From JAYODW01 sp038116745 (lineage in GTDB: Bacteria; Pseudomonadota; Gammaproteobacteria; Ga0077536), in NCBI GenBank assembly GCA_038116745.1, contig JAYODW010000043.1, positions 1 to 36,692 of the forward strand: a stretch of 36,692 bases of DNA, read 5' to 3'. The position numbers and the translations under genes are program-made. Shown here piece by piece: positions 7,164 through 15,204 of the stretch. Under the pieces are notes generated by a model that was not told the DNA's origin, searched no databases, and saw only the letters and a list, made by a program, of their open reading frames with translations. How positions within the stretch are numbered: position 1 is the first letter of the stretch; every line of letters starts with the position of its first letter.

Positions 7164-8246
7164 ATGACTGAGCGTGAACGACCAGGGCCAAAGGGCCGCG
7201 GCGCTGCGTTCCGCCCTGATCCGCGCTATCTCGAAACCACGCGGAGCGCGGAGGATGATGGCTGGGGAATCCAGGACGAGCTGCCGCCGCCTCTGCGCAC
7301 CTCTGTCACTGCTGAGCGCGTACGTAGCGTAATCAACCGCAATCGCTCGCCCGACCTGCCGTTTACTGCGTCCATCAACCCTTACCGTGGGTGCGAGCAC
7401 GGCTGCATCTACTGCTACGCGCGACCGGCGCATGCCTATGTCGATCTGTCGCCGGGGCTGGATTTCGAAAGTCGTCTGTTCAGTAAACCGGATGCTGCTG
7501 AGGTGCTGGTCGCCGAGCTGGCGCGTAAGGGGTATCGCTGTGAGCCCATCATGCTGGGCGCGAATACTGATGCTTATCAGCCCGTCGAGCGCCGCTTACG
7601 GATTACCCGCGAACTGCTTGAGGTGCTCGCAGCTTGCCATCATCCGGTCACGATCATCAGCAAGTCGGCTCTGGTGGAGCGCGATCTTGATCTGCTGGCG
7701 CCGATGGCTGCGAAAGGTCTGGCGCAGGTATTCATTTCCATCACCACGCTCGATCGTGAGCTTGCGCGTCGCCTGGAGCCCCGCGCTGCGGCGCCGGAGC
7801 GGCGGCTTGAAACCCTCGGTCGAGTCGCTGCAGCGGGCGTTCCGGTTGGTGTCATGTTCGCGCCTGTGATCCCGGCTTTGAACGATCAGGAACTCGAGAC
7901 AGTCCTGACGGCGGCGGCCGAGGTCGGCTGCGAGCGCGCCGGGTACGTGCTGCTGCGTTTGCCGCGCGAGGTTTCCGGACTTTTTCAGGAGTGGCTCGAA
8001 CGTCACTATCCTCTGAAAGCTGCTCGGGTCATGAGTCGAATACGGCAGATGCGCGGCGGCGCTGACAGCGACGCACGTTTTGGTCGCCGTCTGGTGGGCG
8101 AAGGCGTCTTCGCAGCGCTCCTCAAGCGCCGCTTTGAGCGCAGCTGTCGCGCGCTCAGGCTCAATAGTGTTCGCCGGGAGCTGGTCACCGATTTGTTCGT
8201 GCCGCCCCGGGAGCGCTCGGCGCAGCTGGAAATGTTCGCTGAATGA
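7164..8246 (+). CDS. PA0069-family radical SAM protein
   Basis: A 360-aa radical S-adenosylmethionine protein related to the SplB/PA0069 group of unknown substrate. The [4Fe-4S] ligands are Cys77, Cys81 and Cys84 in GCEHGCIYCYARPAH, a CxxxCxxC motif. The preceding ASINPYRGCEHGC and the following SPGLDFESRLF segments are hallmarks of this family. A TIM-barrel-like core with a ISKSALVERD strand follows, and the C-terminus ends in QLEMF, as in relatives. The start ATG at 7164 gives an N-terminus (GPKGRGA...NPDPRY-like) typical of the family. It converges on the zinc peptidase gene with a 6-base gap. What it modifies is unknown. Confidence 0.88.
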   Translation: MTERERPGPKGRGAAFRPDPRYLETTRSAEDDGWGIQDELPPPLRTSVTAERVRSVINRNRSPDLPFTASINPYRGCEHGCIYCYARPAHAYVDLSPGLDFESRLFSKPDAAEVLVAELARKGYRCEPIMLGANTDAYQPVERRLRITRELLEVLAACHHPVTIISKSALVERDLDLLAPMAAKGLAQVFISITTLDRELARRLEPRAAAPERRLETLGRVAAAGVPVGVMFAPVIPALNDQELETVLTAAAEVGCERAGYVLLRLPREVSGLFQEWLERHYPLKAARVMSRIRQMRGGADSDARFGRRLVGEGVFAALLKRRFERSCRALRLNSVRRELVTDLFVPPRERSAQLEMFAE

Positions 8247-8252
8247 TCGGCC

Positions 8253-8936
8253 TCAGCGACGCAGGATCTGGAACCAGCGCGCGAAGTTCAGCAGTCCGCT
8301 AAGAGCTGCGGCAACGTAGGTGAGCGCGCACGCCATCAGGATAGTCCGCGCTGAACGGAGATCGCTCTGATCCAGGTAGCCGCTGCTGAGGATCGGGAGG
8401 GCACGTTTGAAACTGGCGTCGAACTCGACCGGCAGCGTCACCGTGTGCACCACGATTGGAAAGAGCAGTATCGACAGGCCCGCCAGCAGACACGCGGCGC
8501 CGACCCCCGGGGCGCGGGTAGCAACGGTGAGAAGCGGCATGGCCACGAGCAGCAGGGAAGCAATCTTTTCGGCAATGAAACTGACCCGGACGAGACGCTG
8601 CCGAATAAAGAGTGGGCGAAAGCCGATGTGGTGCTGGATCGCATGCCCCACTTCATGCGCTGCGACGACAGCGGCGGCGAGTGAACGCCGGTCGTGATGG
8701 GCCGGGCTGAGAACAACCTGGCGGCTTTCGGGGTTGAAATGATCCCCCATGGTTCCTTCAGCGCAGGCGACTGAATAGTCCGCCATGCCGGCCGCTTTCA
8801 GCAGATGGCGGGCCAGTTCGGCGCCGCTGCCCGGCAGGTCGGAGCGCACCCGACCATAGCGTCGAAGCACCCTGCGGGCCCAGAGTTGCGGGCCGAAGAT
8901 CACGGTCAGCGCCAGCAGGAGAACAAAGAGCGGCAC
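8253..8936 (-). CDS. Membrane zinc metallopeptidase, YugP-like
   Basis: This 227-aa protein belongs to the YugP-like neutral zinc metallopeptidases. An N-terminal hydrophobic helix (about residues 2-18) is followed by a soluble segment carrying the zinc-binding motif AAHEVGHAIQHH, with His94, Glu95 and His98. At least two further membrane segments lie at about 125-165 and 195-215. The motif GDHFNPESRQVVLS upstream of HEVGH is conserved in the family. The enzyme presumably acts at the inner membrane; its substrates are not known. It starts 27 bases after the conserved hypothetical gene on the same strand, so the two probably share a transcript. Confidence 0.87.
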   Translation of the reverse strand: MPLFVLLLALTVIFGPQLWARRVLRRYGRVRSDLPGSGAELARHLLKAAGMADYSVACAEGTMGDHFNPESRQVVLSPAHHDRRSLAAAVVAAHEVGHAIQHHIGFRPLFIRQRLVRVSFIAEKIASLLLVAMPLLTVATRAPGVGAACLLAGLSILLFPIVVHTVTLPVEFDASFKRALPILSSGYLDQSDLRSARTILMACALTYVAAALSGLLNFARWFQILRR

Positions 8937-8963
8937 GAAGCGCTGACCCGGCGATACTGCCGC

Positions 8964-9485
8964 TCAGTTGTATACCGCCGGTCGCGGCTCGTCGGTCGCG
9001 CGCGAGTCGGGTGCTGCACGCAGATTCCAGTCAGCCTTGGCGACCGCACTGTCGAGCAGCACGATCAGAGAATGAACCAGCTCAGCGTTCAGATTCAGAT
9101 TGACCGTCTGGTCCTTAGGTCCGGCGACCAGCAGGCGGGTGGCGGAGGATTCCTGGTTCTGCAGCCGGAAGCGGGTAAGCAACATCGGCTCTGCTCCGAG
9201 TGGCAGCGTGCGCGGATCGGTATCGCGGTAGGGCGTGGAGAAATCTGCGCTTTGTTTAACCTTTTCATGTTCGAAAGCCAGCAGCTCCCGGCGTGCCTCG
9301 GCGGAAGGCTGATGCGCGATATGTGTCTGCCTCGCGAGCTCTTTTTTAAGTGCGGGGTACAGCAGATTGACGAAGCGGCGGGTGAGCCAGAAGCGAAACT
9401 CCTGCGCATCCTGCGTTGAGACCCGCATCAGCAGCCGATCCTGCTCGGGTACGAAAGCGACTTGAAGTTGTTGCAGCTTGGACAT
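8964..9485 (-). CDS. Conserved hypothetical protein paired with the YugP-like peptidase
   Basis: I do not recognise a named domain. From the ATG at 9485 the protein is 173 aa, soluble and rich in charged residues. It begins MSKLQQLQVAFVPEQDRLLM, has a helical RFWLTRRFVNLLYPALKKEL segment, and ends in a polar tail. The VAFVPEQDRLLMRVST...FRFWLTRR opening looks like a conserved proteobacterial hypothetical I have met without a function. The frame continues upstream to 9662, but those 59 residues are low-complexity and lack a start signal, so I chose 9485. Its close spacing before the zinc peptidase suggests a shared role. It diverges from zapE. Confidence 0.7.
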   Translation of the reverse strand: MSKLQQLQVAFVPEQDRLLMRVSTQDAQEFRFWLTRRFVNLLYPALKKELARQTHIAHQPSAEARRELLAFEHEKVKQSADFSTPYRDTDPRTLPLGAEPMLLTRFRLQNQESSATRLLVAGPKDQTVNLNLNAELVHSLIVLLDSAVAKADWNLRAAPDSRATDEPRPAVYN

Positions 9486-9694
9486 GATGAGAAGCGCCGG
9501 AAAGCCATCGCTCGTCGCGGGCGTGGTTTTATTATGCAGCAAGCGTTGTATTGAGCGAGGCGCGAACAGCATCGCGTGTACACTGCGCGCCACGCAAATT
9601 GAATGATTACTGGTCGGGCGCAGCAGAAGTCGCCCCCAGGCCCGCCGGTCGCGCGCCGGCAAGCGCAGGTTTTAAGAGCTAAGGATTTTGCGGG

Positions 9695-10801
9695 ATGGGG
9701 AAGACCCCGCTCGAACGCTATCAAAACGATCTTGAGCAGGGACGCATCGTGCCGGATCCCGGTCAGGCCGAGGCGGTCGAATTGCTGCAGCGACTTTTTC
9801 TGGAGCTGACGACAGCCCCCGCACGCCCGACTCAGGGCCTGGTGCGTCGTTTGCTCAAGGGCCGCTCTCAGGGTTGGCGACCGGTGCACGGTCTCTATCT
9901 GTGGGGGCGGGTCGGTCGCGGCAAGACCTATCTGGTCGATACTTTCTTCGACACTCTTCCTTTCGCTGAAAAGCGACGGATTCATTTCCACAGTTTCATG
10001 CGGGCCACTCACGAAGCCCTGCGAAACGTGCGCGATCAGAGTGACCCGCTAATTGTCGTCGCCGGACGTTGGGCCGATGAGCAGCGCGTGTTGTGCCTGG
10101 ACGAATTTCATGTCGGCGACATCACCGATGCCATGCTGCTGGCCGGGCTTCTGGAGGCGCTGCTCGAGCGAGGTGTCGCTATCCTCGCAACATCCAACGA
10201 CGCGCCCGACGAGCTGTATGCGGGCGGGCTGCAACGGCAGCGATTTCTGCCAGCCATAGCGCTAATCAAGCGCCATCTTGGAGTCTTTGAGCTTGCTGGT
10301 GCCAACGATTACAGACTGCGCACGCTGGAGCGCGCGCCGGTCTATTACGTTGCGGAGGCGGGTGGGGCAGAGCGCGAACTCAGTGAGCGTTTTGATGCTC
10401 TGACTCGTGGCATGGGCGCCACGGGTGGCGTCCTGTCGGTCGAGGGGCGGGTGGTACCCGTTCAACGGGTAGCAGATGGCGTTGTCTGGTTTTCGTTCGA
10501 GGTCCTGTGTGGGGGCGCGCGCTCGACGGGGGATTACATTGAAATTGCGCGTTGTCATCACACTGTCATCCTGAGCGACGTGCCGCGGCTCGGACACGAC
10601 GACGCCGATGCCGCGAGACGCTTCATCAATTTGGTCGACGAACTGTACGACCGCAATGTGAATCTCGTGCTCTCGGCTGAGGCCGAACCGGAGCAGCTGT
10701 ACCAAGGCGCCAGGCTCCAGAAGCCGTTTTTGCGGACGGTCAGTCGACTGCATGAAATGCGCTCGAGGGAGTATCTGGCGCGGTCTCATCTGAGTGTGTG
10801 A
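9695..10801 (+). CDS. zapE: Cell division protein ZapE (AFG1-like ATPase)
   Basis: ZapE is a AAA-family ATPase of the AFG1/YhcM group that associates with the Z-ring and affects cell division under low oxygen or high temperature in E. coli. The 368-aa length fits. It starts MGKTPLERYQNDLEQGRI. The Walker A motif is GRVGRGKT (about residues 71-78), followed by FHSFMRATHEAL. Walker B is LCLDEFHVGDITDAM. The sensor segment is LATSNDAPDELY, and the C-terminus carries the family's RFINLVDELYDRNVNLV block. Upstream, 209 bases shared with the divergent hypothetical gene carry no clear consensus promoter. Confidence 0.94.
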   Translation: MGKTPLERYQNDLEQGRIVPDPGQAEAVELLQRLFLELTTAPARPTQGLVRRLLKGRSQGWRPVHGLYLWGRVGRGKTYLVDTFFDTLPFAEKRRIHFHSFMRATHEALRNVRDQSDPLIVVAGRWADEQRVLCLDEFHVGDITDAMLLAGLLEALLERGVAILATSNDAPDELYAGGLQRQRFLPAIALIKRHLGVFELAGANDYRLRTLERAPVYYVAEAGGAERELSERFDALTRGMGATGGVLSVEGRVVPVQRVADGVVWFSFEVLCGGARSTGDYIEIARCHHTVILSDVPRLGHDDADAARRFINLVDELYDRNVNLVLSAEAEPEQLYQGARLQKPFLRTVSRLHEMRSREYLARSHLSV

Positions 10802-10849
10802 GGAGCGCGCCTGTATTTTTAAAACGAACTAAATTCTATATAAAACATT

Positions 10850-10893
10850 AAGATATACAATTATCTTGACATTTAGATTTATATATCTAGGAT
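10850..10893 (+). promoter_or_regulatory. Promoter with overlapping dyads upstream of the 70-aa gene
   Basis: A perfect TTGACA (10866-10871) is followed after 16 bases by TAGGAT (10888-10893), giving a start near 10900 and a leader of about 30 bases. The inverted repeat AAGATA-N6-TATCTT (10850-10867) overlaps the -35, and TAGAT-N6-ATCTA (10874-10889) fills the spacer. Both could be operators. The surrounding 120 bases are strongly AT-rich compared with the flanking genes. Confidence 0.55.
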
Positions 10894-10929
10894 ATGTCGA
10901 TAATTGAATTGAATTTAGGGCGTTGATGA

Positions 10930-11142
10930 ATGGCTGCGGTTCTCCGACTACCGCCTGAAGACGAGCTTGAGCGCGGCATCGCGCGACTGCTTTCGTACCA
11001 CTACGGCGATGGCGGCATTTACGTGCCACGCGGCGCTGGCGGCAGCGATACGCTGCGCGCTGCGGTCGCCGGCGGTTTCGTCAGTCATGACGGCTTCATC
11101 ACCCGCAAAGGACGCCAGCTTCTGGCGCGTTTGATCCCATAG
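10930..11142 (+). CDS. Small hypothetical protein (70 aa) with its own transcription signals
   Basis: I do not recognise this protein. It is 70 aa and soluble: a helical N-terminal part (PPEDELERGIARLLSYHY), a Gly-rich middle (GDGGIYVPRGAGGSD), and a C-terminal GFVSHDGFITRKGRQLLARL. The last part resembles the wing and final helix of small winged-helix proteins, so DNA binding is possible but unproven. Support for a real gene comes from context: a TTGACA promoter 37-64 bases upstream, an AGGG at 10917-10920 as a weak ribosome site, and a strong intrinsic terminator 49 bases downstream. The in-frame TGATGA just before the ATG fixes the start. The transcript could instead act as a small RNA. 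Confidence 0.6.
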   Translation: MAAVLRLPPEDELERGIARLLSYHYGDGGIYVPRGAGGSDTLRAAVAGGFVSHDGFITRKGRQLLARLIP

Positions 11143-11190
11143 GAACCTCCGTGGGTGAGTTGACGGGTTTCGACCTGTCACCAGCGTTTT

Positions 11191-11219
11191 AGGGCTGCTT
11201 TCGCAGCCCTCTTTTTTTG
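11191..11219 (+). terminator. Rho-independent terminator after the 70-aa gene
   Basis: AGGGCTGC-TTTC-GCAGCCCT forms a perfect 8-bp GC-rich stem with a 4-base loop, followed by CTTTTTTTG. It closes the small gene's transcript before the kinase leader. Confidence 0.92.
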
Positions 11220-11281
11220 TATCCCGTGAGCCCAGCGAGCGTGCGCCGCAACAACCAAACTGAAGTGCCATACTGGAGAGA

Positions 11282-11374
11282 ATGGTGGAAAACCATCTGA
11301 TTAAGCACGCGGCATGCGGCGCGCGACGGCGCAGTAATGTTCCCCTGTGCTTGAGCGTGGTGCCTGATGTCTGA
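11282..11374 (+). CDS. 30-codon leader ORF overlapping the kinase start
   Basis: An ATG preceded at 4-5 bases by a good Shine-Dalgarno sequence (TGGAGAG) opens a 30-codon frame (begins MVENHLIKHAACGARRRS). Its stop TGA (11372-11374) lies 5 bases downstream of the first base of the kinase ATG (11367), so the two frames overlap by 8 bases. The kinase itself has only a weak ribosome site. This geometry suggests translational coupling, with the peptide or its translation controlling kinase synthesis. The peptide has no recognisable domain. It could also be fortuitous. Confidence 0.45.
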   Translation: MVENHLIKHAACGARRRSNVPLCLSVVPDV

Positions 11375-12668
11375 AGTGATGCCGAAAGACGGTTCTGGTC
11401 GGGTGCGTCTGATCATCATCGACGCCTCGCGCGAGTTCATGGGGCTGGTGCGACGGGTGCTGGCGGCCCGTCTTCCACAGGCAGAGATTTCGGAATATGA
11501 CCCGGAGCAGCAGGGTAAGCCCGGGCCCGGGTTTGACTGGTCGCTCTACGATATGGCGATAGTCGGGCAGAACCTGGAAGGGCCTGAAACGGGGCTCGAG
11601 TGGATAGCCGCGCTGTGTCGGATGCCCTCTTTCCCACCTGCGCTGCTTATGGCCGAGGGTGATGAGTATCTCGCCGCCCGGGCGATCAAACTCGGGGCCT
11701 GCGACTACATTCGCAGACAGGATGCCCTGACGAGCCGCATCAGTGACACGGTGGTCGAGGTGCTGGACGCGGGGACGCGGTCTCGCTCACGCTCCCGGGC
11801 ACCGCTGGTACAGCTTCCGGAACGCCATCTCGCGGTCCTTGAAAAGCTGGGCAGCGGCCCGGCGCCAGAGCCGGATGATGCGGTTGCCGTTCACTATCGA
11901 TTCGTGCGGCTCATCGGGCAGGGAGCACACGCCCGGATTTATCTGGCGGAACGCGCCTCTGACGCGACCGCGACGGTGCTCAAGCTGATCGATTTCGGCG
12001 CTTCTCTTGATGGCGTTACGGCGCGCCGATTCATGCGCGAAGCCGAGCTACTGTCAGCTGTGACCAGCGCCCAGGTGGTCAGGATCCACGACTATGGTCT
12101 GACCGCTGATTACGGCTACATCGCCATGGAGTTCTTTGCGCGTGGTGATCTCAAGCAGCGTCTGGAGCGCCCACAGCGACCTGAGGACGCGTTGCGCTAT
12201 CTCGAGGCTATTGCGCTCGGCCTTACCGCCATTCACGCGCGTGGCATTGTTCATCGCGACCTGAAGCCCGGCAATGTGATGTTCCGGGGAGATGACAGTC
12301 TGGCGATCGCGGACTTCGGCATCGCCCGGCGTCTGTACGAAGAAAGCGATCTCACCGTTCATGGCCGGGTTGTCGGCACCCCGAACTACCTCAGCCCCGA
12401 GCAGGCAAAAGGTGAGCCGGTTGATGCCCGCAGCGACCTCTACAGCGCCGGCGTGATTGCCTACGAGCTGCTGTCGGGGCGCAAGCCTTATCGAGCCGAG
12501 AACGCGGCTGCTATGGTCTACCAGCATGTCCACAAACCGGTGCCGCGACTGCCGGCGGCGGTAAGTCGCTATCAGGGTCTGGTGGACAGTCTCATGGCTA
12601 AAAATCGCGATGAGCGCTGCGCGTCTGCTGAGGAATTCCTCGAGGCGGTGCGGCGCCTGACCAGCTGA
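11367..12668 (+). CDS. Ser/Thr protein kinase with N-terminal degenerate receiver domain
   Basis: A 433-aa cytoplasmic protein with two domains. Residues 12-133 fold like a response-regulator receiver (VRLIIIDASREF; YDMAIVGQNLEG; ALLMAEGD; KLGACDYIRRQ). The phospho-acceptor Asp position is Gly67, the conserved Lys is Arg116 or Arg117, and the acidic pair is reduced to Asp19, so it is probably a pseudoreceiver. Residues 178-432 are a complete Hanks-type kinase: Gly-loop GQGAHARIYLA, Lys206, HRDLKPGNV (catalytic Asp299), DFG at 316-318 and SPE at 343-345. A short Arg/Ser-rich linker joins the two. It has no membrane segment, unlike many PknB-type kinases. The Lon gene follows 111 bases downstream behind its own promoter. 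Substrates are unknown. Confidence 0.9.
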   Translation: MSEVMPKDGSGRVRLIIIDASREFMGLVRRVLAARLPQAEISEYDPEQQGKPGPGFDWSLYDMAIVGQNLEGPETGLEWIAALCRMPSFPPALLMAEGDEYLAARAIKLGACDYIRRQDALTSRISDTVVEVLDAGTRSRSRSRAPLVQLPERHLAVLEKLGSGPAPEPDDAVAVHYRFVRLIGQGAHARIYLAERASDATATVLKLIDFGASLDGVTARRFMREAELLSAVTSAQVVRIHDYGLTADYGYIAMEFFARGDLKQRLERPQRPEDALRYLEAIALGLTAIHARGIVHRDLKPGNVMFRGDDSLAIADFGIARRLYEESDLTVHGRVVGTPNYLSPEQAKGEPVDARSDLYSAGVIAYELLSGRKPYRAENAAAMVYQHVHKPVPRLPAAVSRYQGLVDSLMAKNRDERCASAEEFLEAVRRLTS

Positions 12669-12721
12669 GCTGCATAAGGCGACAGGTTTTTCCGTGCTTT
12701 AGTAAGCGCTCCCGCCTGGCT

Positions 12722-12749
12722 CTTGAAAACGCTCAGGCAGACCCCATGT
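12722..12749 (+). promoter_or_regulatory. Sigma-32 (RpoH) heat-shock promoter of lon
   Basis: CTTGAAA (12722-12728), a 13-base spacer and CCCCATGT (12742-12749) match the sigma-32 consensus CTTGAAA / CCCCATNT at every defined position. The predicted start near 12756 is about 24 bases before the lon ATG. The element also rules out the more upstream TTG start of the lon frame. Confidence 0.85.
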
Positions 12750-12779
12750 CCACTATCCAAGCCGCTGGTTGCTGACGCT

Positions 12780-15179
12780 ATGAACGAAGACGAAAAAGTC
12801 CAATCGACAGTGCTCGATGAGGAGCGCTTGTCTGCGCAGAGCACCTCCCTCGCGCGGGTCTCAGAGGTGCTTCCGGAGCAGCTGTTGGTGCTGCCAATCC
12901 GTGGAAGGCCGTTCTTTCCGGCCCAGACAATGCCGATAGTGATCGACGACGAGCCGTGGCGCAGCACGATGGAGCGGGTCGGGAATACGCCGCACAAGCT
13001 GGTTGGACTGGTTTACGCAGCGGGGGCGGGAGAGGCTGCAGTGCCGACGACAGTAGAGCTCGCGCGGATGGGGACCGTCGCTCGAGTTCACCACGCGATG
13101 CGGGAGGACGGCCGGATTCAGTTCATCGCTGAAGGCGTCGCGCGCTTCGAGGTCCTGGACTGGAAACAGCAGGCGCCGCCTCTGGTCGCGCGAGTCAGCT
13201 ACCCGCAGTCAGCGGCCGCCAGGAGCCAGGAAGAGCGCGCGTATGCGCTCGCCATCATCAACAAGATAAAAGAGCTGCTGCCTCTCGATCCGCTCTACAA
13301 GGAAAGCCTCAAGGCGTTCCTCGACCGCTTTACGCCGGACGAAGCATCCCCACTGGCGGATTTCGCGGCGGCTATGTGCAGTGCAGACGGAGGGCAGCTG
13401 CAGGAAATCCTGGAGACGGTGCCACTCCTGCGCCGCATGGAAAAGGTGCTGCTGCTGATCCAGCAGGAGCTCGAGGTCGCCGGGATCCAGACCGAGATAA
13501 GGAAGCGGGTTGAGGAGCGGATCTCTGAGCAACAGCGCGAATTCTTTTTGCGGGAGCAGCTGAAGCAGATCCAGAAGGAGCTCGGCATCTCGAAAGATGA
13601 TCGAACCGTCGAGATCGAACGTTTCAGAGAGCGTCTGGCAGGCCGGGTGGTGCCCGCTGCGGCGCGACAGCGCATCGATGACGAGTTCGAAAAATTCAGC
13701 GTGCTCGAGCCGGGGTCGCCCGAATATGGGGTAACCCGGAACTACCTTGACGCGCTGACCGATCTGCCGTGGGGCGAACTGTCCGAAGACAATGTTGATC
13801 TCGCACATGCCCGGATGGTGCTTGATCGGGAGCACTCGGGGCTCGATGACATTAAAGAGCGCATCATCGAGTTCATTGGCGTGGGGCGTCTGAAAGGGGA
13901 AATCTCAGGTTCTATCCTGCTGCTGGTCGGGCCGCCCGGTGTCGGTAAGACCTCGATCGGGCAATCCATCGCAGATGCGCTGGGACGCAGGTTTTATCGG
14001 TTCAGTCTAGGGGGGATGCGCGATGAGGCCGAAATCAAGGGTCACCGGCGTACCTACATCGGTGCTATGCCGGGTAAGTTCATCCAGGGCATTCGTGAGA
14101 CCGGCGTGGCAAATCCCCTGATCATGCTCGACGAGATTGACAAGATCGGGGCCTCCTTTCAGGGCGACCCTGCGTCCGCGTTGCTCGAGGTGCTCGATCC
14201 CGAGCAGAACGCAAGCTTCCTCGACCACTATCTCGACGTCCGCTTCGATCTGTCGAAGGTCCTGTTTGTCTGTACAGCCAATCAGCTAGATTCGATCCCG
14301 CGGCCCTTGCTCGACCGTATGGAGACTATCCGTCTGGCGGGCTACCTGAGCGGCGAGAAAGTCCAGATCGCGAAGCGACACTTATGGCCCAAACAGCGCG
14401 CCCGCGCTGGACTTACCGCAGCCCAGGCCCGGGTCAGCGACAGTGCGCTAAAAGCGATCGTCGAGGGCTACGCGCGTGAGGCAGGTGTGCGCAATCTCGA
14501 AAAACAGCTGGGACGCATTGCGCGAAAAGCGGTGATGTCCACTCTGCGCGACCCCACCGGCCGGGTGTCCGTCAACGCCGGCAATCTCACGGAGTACCTC
14601 GGAGCCCCGCCGTTCCGCAAACAGGTGCCGCAGCGTGGGATCGGTGTCGTCACCGGTCTGGCCTGGACTGCGATGGGCGGCGCTACGCTGGATGTTGAGG
14701 CGACGCTCGTCCACAGCCGCAACCGTGGGTTCAAACTGACCGGGCAGCTGGGCGATGTCATGCGCGAGTCGGCGGAGATCGCCTACAGCTATATCTCGGC
14801 CAATCTTGACACTTTTGGCGGCGTATCGAGTTTCTTTGACGAGGCATTCGTGCACCTCCATGTCCCTGAGGGAGCGACGCCCAAGGACGGACCCTCCGCC
14901 GGAATCACCATGGCCTGTGCGCTGCTGTCCCTGGCGCGCGGACAGCGCATCAAGCGGGCGCTGGCGATGACCGGAGAGCTGACGCTCACCGGGCGCGTGC
15001 TGGCGGTGGGCGGCATCCGGGAAAAAATTATCGCTGCATGCCGGGCCGGTCTGCGGGAGATCATCCTGCCCGATACGGTGCAGAGCGAGTTTCAGGAGCT
15101 GCCGGCCTACCTCAGCAAGGGGCTGACCGTGCATTTTGTGAGCACATTCGCCGAGGTGGCGCAGATCGTGTTCGGCTGA
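12780..15179 (+). CDS. lon: ATP-dependent Lon protease (second-type, AsrA-like)
   Basis: Lon degrades misfolded and regulatory proteins in the cytoplasm. From the ATG at 12780 it is 799 aa. The N-terminal substrate domain (LLVLPIRGRPFFPAQTMPIVI) is followed by a coiled coil (EQQREFFLREQLKQIQKELG). The AAA+ module has Walker A GPPGVGKT (Lys390) and Walker B LIMLDEIDKIG. The proteolytic domain has Ser706 in KDGPSAGITMA and Lys749 in GGIREK, 43 residues apart as in E. coli Lon. The clpP-clpX context of the main lon gene is absent, and the length and diverged N-terminus resemble Pseudomonas AsrA. I infer a second Lon; the rest of the genome would decide. A sigma-32 promoter lies directly upstream. 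It converges on an MFS gene. Confidence 0.95.
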   Translation: MNEDEKVQSTVLDEERLSAQSTSLARVSEVLPEQLLVLPIRGRPFFPAQTMPIVIDDEPWRSTMERVGNTPHKLVGLVYAAGAGEAAVPTTVELARMGTVARVHHAMREDGRIQFIAEGVARFEVLDWKQQAPPLVARVSYPQSAAARSQEERAYALAIINKIKELLPLDPLYKESLKAFLDRFTPDEASPLADFAAAMCSADGGQLQEILETVPLLRRMEKVLLLIQQELEVAGIQTEIRKRVEERISEQQREFFLREQLKQIQKELGISKDDRTVEIERFRERLAGRVVPAAARQRIDDEFEKFSVLEPGSPEYGVTRNYLDALTDLPWGELSEDNVDLAHARMVLDREHSGLDDIKERIIEFIGVGRLKGEISGSILLLVGPPGVGKTSIGQSIADALGRRFYRFSLGGMRDEAEIKGHRRTYIGAMPGKFIQGIRETGVANPLIMLDEIDKIGASFQGDPASALLEVLDPEQNASFLDHYLDVRFDLSKVLFVCTANQLDSIPRPLLDRMETIRLAGYLSGEKVQIAKRHLWPKQRARAGLTAAQARVSDSALKAIVEGYAREAGVRNLEKQLGRIARKAVMSTLRDPTGRVSVNAGNLTEYLGAPPFRKQVPQRGIGVVTGLAWTAMGGATLDVEATLVHSRNRGFKLTGQLGDVMRESAEIAYSYISANLDTFGGVSSFFDEAFVHLHVPEGATPKDGPSAGITMACALLSLARGQRIKRALAMTGELTLTGRVLAVGGIREKIIAACRAGLREIILPDTVQSEFQELPAYLSKGLTVHFVSTFAEVAQIVFG

Positions 15180-15204
15180 GTCCAAGCCAGTCGCGCACAG
15201 GCTC

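Noticed and set aside
10948..11271. A 107-codon minus-strand frame opposite the 70-aa gene
   Set aside because: It runs across the intrinsic terminator, has no start signal, and conflicts with the plus-strand promoter and terminator pair.
12723..12779. A longer Lon starting at TTG 12723
   Set aside because: The start lies within the sigma-32 promoter, and the 19 added residues are unlike Lon N-termini.
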